Below are positions 57,163 through 64,000 of a DNA stretch of 64,000 bases, piece after piece; positions within the stretch are counted from its first letter, which is position 1, and each line of letters starts with the position of its first letter. The position numbers were made by a program, and so were the translations under genes. The notes under the pieces are model-generated. The model did not search any database. It was not told the DNA's origin and was given only the letters and a program-made list of their open reading frames with translations. The stretch comes from Strongylocentrotus purpuratus (Eukaryota > Echinodermata > Echinoidea > Camarodonta > Strongylocentrotidae): positions 347,501-411,500 of the forward strand of contig NW_022145564.1 of assembly GCF_000002235.5 (NCBI RefSeq), given 5' to 3'.

Positions 57163-60100
57163 CTATGGCCCAGAGTCTAGGTCTAGGTTTAGAGCCATTC
57201 CGTTATCCTCCGCGAATCCTCCTACGGGCTTCCCATTCTTATCCTTGATTCCGTTACTATCCGTAGGATTCACATCTTTGAGTTCTAGATTTTCGCTGGT
57301 AGGGTGGTCAGCTCCTCCGTAAGCTGGATTGATGTGAGACGGGGATTCCTGGAAATCATCCACCAATGCTTGACCATCCTCTACACCGTCTGTACGTTCT
57401 ACAGAGATGAGAAAAGAGATATACAGTAGGCTTGCGGGTGCACCATGTGAGAGAGAGAGGGAGGATTGAGAAGTCCTCAAAAAAGGACTCCCGGTTATCT
57501 TTCTTGAGGGTGTGTAGTCGTGAAAAAGACTGTTGGTATAGTCTTGAAAAAGACTGTTGGTTATCTATAGCGCTCGGAGAAGATGAGTGGTGGGAGTGGC
57601 TCAACATTTTGAACAGGTTGACTATCCGTCGTCAGGAGTGATGAGAATAGAGAGGGAGGAGACAGTTAAGAGAGGATAACAAATACAGACAAACCTGCTT
57701 TAGTGACCACCTGTTTAGAAAGACCACCTGTCTACAAAGACCACATTTTTGTTTCCCTTGAAAATGGTTTCTCATTGAAATGTGTACTAAAGGAACCTGT
57801 ACATGAAGACCACCTGCCTATAAGACCACTTTTCTTATCTCCCTTGGGTAATTTTTATAGACAGGTTTCACTGTATGATCAAGATGGTTTATCTTTACAG
57901 AGGAATCTAGCGGATACGTCACCGGACTGTGGATCACGTCGTTTGTCCTTCGTGTATTTGTCCTTGATACTGACATGAAGGAATCTTAAAATGGCTCCCT
58001 TTTACATAAAAAAGAGAAGTATCTAGGAGATTTGTTGGATTCAACAAATGATTGCATGTCTTCATCTGTTTATTACACAATCTATCCGCTCTTGTTGAGT
58101 CTATTTATGCACTTATCTTATTCAAGCTGATGGATGATAGAGAAATGTATACAGCCTCAACTCAAGCGCAGATAGATCATATAATGAACTCATTCACATG
58201 CATCTAACCTGCCTGGCGGAAACCAGCCATTCCCTTCAAACTGGGATAAGATTTGTATTGGATAGTAACCCCGGTAACTGCATTGCCAATTGACTCACTT
58301 CTGATTCCTGAAGGATCTGGTTTGCGTCTGCATGCGACGGCAAACACCACTACCAAGATGAGGAGGAACAAACCACCGGCCACGCCAGCTCCGATGTAGA
58401 TCAACTTGAGATTGTCCTCAGAGAGACCGCTGAAGATGTTTCCAATGCCTAGGGGAGAAAGGTAATGTCAATGTGAAATGGAATAATGTCAAATTGATAA
58501 AGAAGTCAATAATTGTTTAAGGTCATCAGTAACCACTTAGAAAATGTTTGCTCAGTATCGTACATGTATAGTATTAACAAATAATGAAAAAACTCAACGT
58601 TCTTGTAAAATAAGAAATAAATGACATAAAGACATTTGTGAAATAAAAGAACATAAATAGGTTAAATAAAAGTGTTTATAGATGTTTAATAGCTGCCCCT
58701 CGGGGTTATAACAGGATGTAATGTCCCTGAGCCTATAGAAACAGTGATGCCTCTCATAGCAGTCAATATATCTATACAAACATTGCTAAGTAAAGAAAGT
58801 TTTTTTCTACTTTTTGTTGAAACTTTTGTTTAGATGTTGTAGACATCAGCTCCACTGGGAATATTTTACAAAAGGGTTCCACAGCCGAGAACGCCCTTTC
58901 ACCACAAGCAAATCCTGTTCTTGGGAATTTGGGAAAACACTTTTTGTCTCGCTTTCAAGTTCTGGAATGTTAATGGCCATAATGTGGGTAGATCTGGGGG
59001 GTGTTTCACAAAGATTCTAAGTTGAACTTATCTTTAAGTTGGACTTAATAACTATGGAAAGCATCAATGAAAATATTTTGTGAATGTTATTTTAATGATT
59101 TAAAATGTTGATTTAAATCATTAATATTTTCTATTACCAACATGGCTTTCATGTTCTTCATGTGGAATTTATAACAAGTCTAAATTACTTGAATTTTTCG
59201 CTCTTGAATATATTGTATTAATGGCTCTCCATAATGTTTAAGTCTTTATGTTTGAGAAACACCCCCCTCTAATAGAGTAAATGAACATCTTACCCGCGTG
59301 GGAATCTGTGGCAAACACTTGTCTGGTGATGGTTCCCTGACCGAGCTTGTTGACAGCCCACATCTTGATCTCATACGTAGCATTGGACTTCAGACCTTTG
59401 ATAGTGTGTGATCTCTGAAAGAAAGAAACAAAGAAAACAAGCCATGTCATTTTATTTGTCCATGTTTTGTTCCCCCAAGGATATGTAAGGGGGCGAGTGT
59501 GAAGTCAGTCCATATTCATACTCCAAACACATGAATAAATTTCAACCACAACTATCATCATCATTACCATGACTACCATGCACCAAGACATCAATTGACC
59601 TTTGTCACTCTCCACCTACGTTTACATGGGTTCCCATTTTGCTAGACATGCTAGAGCAGGCCTTCTCAACCGGCGGCGCGCGCGCCACTTGTGGCGCTTG
59701 CGGTCAGTCGGAGTGGCGCGCGACTGTTTCAACAACAAAACAAAAAACAGAAAGAAAGAAAGAAAATATATATTTTAGAATTAAATACTTAGCTAAATCA
59801 AGAAGTTGCAGTTGAATTTGAGCCCAAAATGCTTGCTTAACAAGCAGGAAGAAAGGGGGTATTCATCGTTTTTTAATTGTCATCATCATCACCACCACCA
59901 TTGTCATCATCATCATCACCACCACCATTGTCATCATCATCACCACCACCATTGTCATCATCATCACCACCACCATTGTCATCATCATCATCACCACCAC
60001 CATTGTCATCATCATCATCACCATCACCATTGTCATCATCATCACCACCACCATTGTCATCATCATCATCACCACCACCATTGTCATCATCATCATCACC

Positions 60101-63100
60101 ATCACCACCATCATCATCATCACCACCACCATTGTCATCATCATCACCATCACCACCACCACAACCACTACCACCCTTCTCATCATCATTATGAGGCATA
60201 TAAATGGCTACTTACCAAATGTGGAGATAGTTTATCTGCGGACCACTTTCCAGTCTTGGGTGATATCATTCTGTATTCATACTTGAAGCTCTTGACCGGG
60301 TAGCCACCGTTACCTACCACCCTCCAGTCCAAGGTCACTGATTGACCTGACTGCTTAATGTCCAGGTTCAACATGGGGGGCACAGCTAGGATCGATATAA
60401 GGAGAATGTCACAGGTCAAGTTGAGGTCAATTCCAAGCATTACAGAATGACATTTCCAGAGAATTTCCTATCTTGAAAAAAGAATATCTGCTACTATCGG
60501 AGGTACAGCTAGGAGGAAAATAAGGATAATGTACAGGGGAGTGTTTCACAAAGATTCGAAGTCGAACTTAACTCTAAGTTGGACTTAAAAATTATGGAGA
60601 GCCATTTGTAGATTTTTAATGAAATATATTCAAAAGCAAAAAATTCAAGTATTTTAGACTTTTCATAAATTCCACACCAAGAACATGAAATCTTCCATCA
60701 TAAAAGAAAATATGAATGATTTGAATCAACATTTTATGCCTTTTCAAAGATATTTTTGAAGGTGCTAACGGCTTTCCATAATAGTTAATTCCAAATTGGA
60801 GATAAGTTCAAGTTTGAATCTTTGTAAAACACCCCCTGGAGAATGTCAAAGGTCAAGTTGAGGTAAATTCCAAGCATTACGGAATGACATTTCCAGAGAA
60901 CTGCCTATCTTGAAAAAAGAATATCATAGATGTTTTAATAAAAAGATAGAAATTAATAATATGAGCTCCTTTCACAGGCCAAGTTGAGTTCTAATGATGA
61001 CAAAAACATCCCAAATGTTAAAGTGTGCATCCTCCGTTTAAGCTTACCCTATCATATTTAAAGGAATTAGACAGATGTTATTTTCAAACACTTAATTCTG
61101 CCACTGTTTCTTATAACAATAATATAGACTTAGTATTTATTGAATATATTGGCCCCCTCTCGGGGTATGAGAGTATAACAGAAAGAAAATATATTTACAA
61201 GTATTACCAGACATTCTAAGTAAATACAACACACCTCTTAGCTGTTGAGAGGATGTAATTTGGATGAAGAATGTGAAATACAATGCCTCTCTCTAACTCT
61301 TACTACATGTTAAATCTACGTGTACAAGCTCCCTACAAATGGTGGACTTACAATTAACTTTGACTCTGACATCTTGCTTAGCTTCAGTGATGTTGTTACT
61401 AGCCACACACAGGTAATGCCCACTATCCCTCGCAAGCAGACGACGGAACTTGATCGTACCACCGGAGATCTGCACACATGTGGAAGCAACAGAAGCTATC
61501 AGTATATGAATCATCCCACGGGTTGGGGTGATTATTGTGACATACCTGGGGGGTGTTTCACAAAGATCCAAAGTTGAACTTAACTCTAAGTTGAACTTAA
61601 CAATTATGGAAAGCTGTTAGCATCTATGAAAATATTTTGTAAAAGTTATTTCAAAAGGCATAACATTTGATTCAAACCATTCATATTATCTATTATCAAA
61701 GAGATTTCATGTTCTTGATGTGAAGTTCATAAAAAGTCTAAAATACTTGAATTTTCACTTTTAAATATATTTTATTTTAAGGCTACAAATGGCTCTCCAT
61801 AATTTGTAAGTCCAACTTAGAGTTAAGTTTGACTTGGGATCTTTGTGAAACACCCCTCTGGGAAGTGAGAAACTATGTCTCCTATCAACTGTAACAATTT
61901 TTACTAAAATTGAGTTTTGCATAAAAACCATAGCCAACTATCTTCAGATCGAAGTACTCAAGCTTCATGGTGAATCAATATTATGGACCTATGCAAGGCT
62001 TAATGTAATTTTATATGAATATGATGTCTATGTAACGCTGATAAAAAGAGAAATGTGTACTAAGCAAGAAAAAAAAACCAGCAACGATTCTGGCAGGGCA
62101 CTATATTGCATACAAATCTTCAACACATGATTTCATCTTCCATGTGTAGTAGAAGATCTCATACCAACGTTACATGGATATTGTCATATATTTTGCCCAT
62201 ACACTGAAAGTCTTTGTACATATGAAGAAAATAATCTCCTGCTACATAAATTTCAATTTCATAACGCTTAAACATCTTGGATGCAAAATCAAAGGTTGTT
62301 GAAGGAAATCTAAGCCTATGATACATGTATGTTAGTTTCAATGAAACACACATCAGTTTCCATGACAATTGAATTGTCTGCAATAAGCTCAGCTAAGAAT
62401 GTAGCAAAAACTGTTTTAAAAAAAAGAGAAAAGGTTTACCATTCTATGTGAGTCATTGAGCGGATGAACTCCCCTGTATAGCCATTCAACAGTAGGGGGC
62501 GGGCTTCCCGTGGCTTTGCATTCTAGGACTAAAGGCTTGCCAGCATCACCCGTATACACATCGTTTAATCTGGGGTAGAGAGCCACCGGAACTGCAAAAC
62601 AAAATATAAATAAATATCTGAATATCATTATTTCGGTAGGTATTAGTAATTTAAAAGACATAGGCCATACATGTATTTGCATTTCTTAACCCCAGTTTAA
62701 GTAATAAAATTGTCTGTCCCAGTTTTAAATTTCTTCATCGTCGTCGTCGTCGCCGTCGTCGTCGTCATCGTCGTCGTCATCATCATCATCATCATCATTA
62801 TTAATATTATCATTAATTGAAATATAACTGACCTGCAAATAGAACTTGTGTCTCAGCTTGTATGACTTCAGGGTCAGCCGTTCCTTGTTCTGTTACTTTG
62901 CAGATGTAGGTTCCCAAGTCTTGCTGACTTACTTTCATTATGTGAAGAGTGCTGTTGACTATCATGTACTTACATCTAGGTAAACTGATTGGAAAATAAC
63001 AATTTAATTCTAAACAATTCAAACAATTGTCATTTTGATTATGAAAATAATATTATCGTACATTATAAAATAACAATAACAAATATAAACTTAGATTCAT

Positions 63101-63560
63101 TTCAATCTTGAAAACAAACTTCCTTGGACCAAGGAAATTGAACTTGTTATTAAAAAAAAAAAAAAATCGGCATTCGATAGAGAGCATTCTACTGGCTGAG
63201 AAGCTATTATGTGACACTCTACATTGTGCTTGGTGTCCAATATAACCTTTTTTGCACAGTAAAATGCATACAAAAGTTAATGAGACTGAGTATATCTCTT
63301 CCCTGTGTGTACTGTTTGTTTGCATTGTCTAAGCTGCGTGCATCTGACACAAAGGCAATCTGAATATTATATTAAGAAAAACACAATGAAGTCTTACTTT
63401 CTAAGTTGATCTGGAGTGCATTGTGATTGGATTGGAGTCCTGTCTTTAAACCATTCTATCCTCACACCGTAATCAGATCCACCGACATCACAAACAAGCT
63501 GCGTTGAGTTACCTTCCTCTACAGCTAACATGGGGGGCGCTCTTTCTATGAAGTATATAC
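57163..63560 (-). CDS. Ig-Ig-FN3 single-pass adhesion receptor, 3' part
   Basis: Eight exons in transcript order: 63560-63398, 62975-62833, 62591-62440, 61469-61352, 60385-60216, 59414-59294, 58448-58209 and 57398-57163. They keep phase and give 446 residues plus TAG. The first two form an Ig domain (LVCDVGG, IEWFKD, GTYICKV) with an extra Cys pair across the exon junction. The next two form another (LVLECKATG, VEWLYRG, GHYLCVASNN), of the I-set type. Two more form one FN3 domain (VTLDWRV, YEIKMWAVNKLG). The 58.2-58.4 kb exon encodes the membrane span (YIGAGVAGGLFLLILVVVFA). The last exon encodes an acidic cytoplasmic tail containing NPAYGG and ending LDLDSGP. The protein probably mediates cell adhesion or guidance. 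No orthologue was recognised. The signal peptide and earlier domains lie beyond the window. Confidence 0.87.
57690..57877 (+). repeat. Dispersed repeat with ACCACCTGTCTACAAAGACC motif
   Basis: Closely matches 35351-35551. It lies in the last intron of the Ig/FN3 gene. Confidence 0.8.
58996..59267. mobile_element. Foldback MITE, GGGGGGTGTTTCACAAAG family, copy 1
   Basis: The left end GTGTTTCACAAAGATTCTAA pairs imperfectly with GAGAAACACCCCCC at the right. It is in an intron of the Ig/FN3 gene, non-coding and AT-rich inside. Confidence 0.8.
59657..59735 (+). mobile_element. Possible solo hAT end
   Basis: CAGGCCTTCTCAACCGGCGG resembles hAT terminal repeats of the CAGGGGTTCTCAACC kind, followed by a GGCGCGCGCG palindrome. 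No partner end was found. Confidence 0.3.
59877..60182 (+). repeat. CAT/CAC compound microsatellite
   Basis: Higher-order units of about 24-27 bases (CACCACCACCATTGTCATCA) repeat roughly ten times. Open frames on both strands here are artefacts. Confidence 0.95.
60386..60928. repeat. Tandem duplication interrupted by a MITE
   Basis: 60386-60490 is repeated as 60509-60535 plus 60837-60928 (GGTCAAGTTGAGG, CCAAGCATTAC, AATGACATTTCCAGAGAA). The second copy was split by the foldback element at 60536-60836. Confidence 0.75.
60536..60836. mobile_element. Foldback MITE, same family, copy 2
   Basis: Ends GGGGAGTGTTTCACAAAGAT and TCTTTGTAAAACACCCCC. The interior resembles copies 1 and 3. Confidence 0.8.
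61548..61856. mobile_element. Foldback MITE, same family, copy 3
   Basis: Ends GGGGGGTGTTTCACAAAGAT and ATCTTTGTGAAACACCCC, with inner inverted AACTTAACTCTAAGTTGAAC motifs. It is the best preserved of the three. Confidence 0.85.
62735..62815. repeat. CGT/CAT trinucleotide tract
   Basis: (CGT)n passes into (CAT)n just 3' of the donor of the exon at 62833-62975. Confidence 0.9.
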
Positions 63561-64000
63561 CTGCGATGCAATCAAAGCAAAACAGTATTATTATTTTGTA
63601 TATTAAATATAGCTATTTAAAACTGGTTGTTTAAATATGACACCAAGAGAGGATTGCAAACATACATTTCTAACTTTAGTCTCTTCTGTAATTCTCTATC
63701 TTCTACTCTGTCTATAGATCTCTCACCCTCTCCCCCCTTCTCACCCTAATACATTTTTATTAAGCGCACTTTACTTATTGCTTACTCAAGGCGCTATATA
63801 CAAAATACACAAAATACACAAATCTGAAATGTCGACTTGTTGAATTTGGGCCTTGTTGAATAATTCTAGATGTAAGCTATGATATGTCACATTCTCGAGA
63901 AACATAAATCCGGACCAATTACATTTCCGCACTCTTTAACGATTACAGAACTTGGTAAGGGGGTATGAATAATTCAGTTGTTAGCTGTATATCTTTGACA
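63561..64000. other. Intron of the Ig/FN3 gene
   Basis: No exon is visible. A SINE-like tail (TTATTAAGCGCACTTTAC and AAGGCGCTATATACAAAATA) lies at 63755-63805. Confidence 0.5.

Noticed and set aside
59806..60303. Histidine-rich 165-residue open frame
   Set aside because: It is a CAT/CAC microsatellite read in frame; it overlaps the real FN3 exon on the other strand.

Overview
The window is animal nuclear DNA: split genes with GT-AG introns, abundant simple repeats, tRNA-derived SINEs, foldback MITEs and hAT DNA transposons, and no bacterial or organellar gene. The gene content and the small secreted peptide family suggest an echinoderm, possibly a sea star. That is an inference from remembered starfish cysteine-rich antimicrobial peptides (CrAMPs), not from a search.

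Layout. (1) 541-10162, + strand: the 3' part of a KCNH (ERG-like) voltage-gated potassium channel gene, from the end of S4 through the pore, the cyclic-nucleotide-binding homology domain and a coiled coil to the stop. (2) 10163-17800: 3' UTR or intergenic DNA with foldback elements and CT tracts. (3) 17826-23617, - strand: a complete single-pass protein with five Ig domains (798 aa by exon joining) and a lysine/histidine-rich cytoplasmic tail; a probable 5' UTR exon lies near 26.4-26.6 kb. (4) About 30-57 kb: a cluster of four near-identical genes for an 84-aa secreted four-cysteine peptide, in the order - + - +. Each gene has a TATA box with a GAT tract just upstream and a long GA/CT tract beyond its poly(A) signal. 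The units are related by nested inverted duplications. (5) 50519-55471: a hAT transposon inside the right arm of the duplication. Its transposase gene is split by a second, non-autonomous element flanked by a GTACAAAA target duplication. (6) 57163-63560, - strand: the 3' part of an Ig-Ig-FN3-TM adhesion-type receptor whose 5' exons lie beyond the window.

The most interesting system is the peptide cluster. All four genes predict the same mature peptide. Promoter flanks pair copies 1 with 4 and 2 with 3, while 3' flanks pair 1 with 2 and 3 with 4. Copy 4 carries two terminal exons, one of each lineage, and looks like a recombination product. Immune genes bounded by GA and GAT microsatellites recall the sea urchin 185/333 (SpTrf) clusters, where such repeats are associated with gene duplication and diversification.

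Exon boundaries were set by eye from splice signals and reading phase. In all six main gene models the joined coding length keeps frame, which is the strongest internal check available here.
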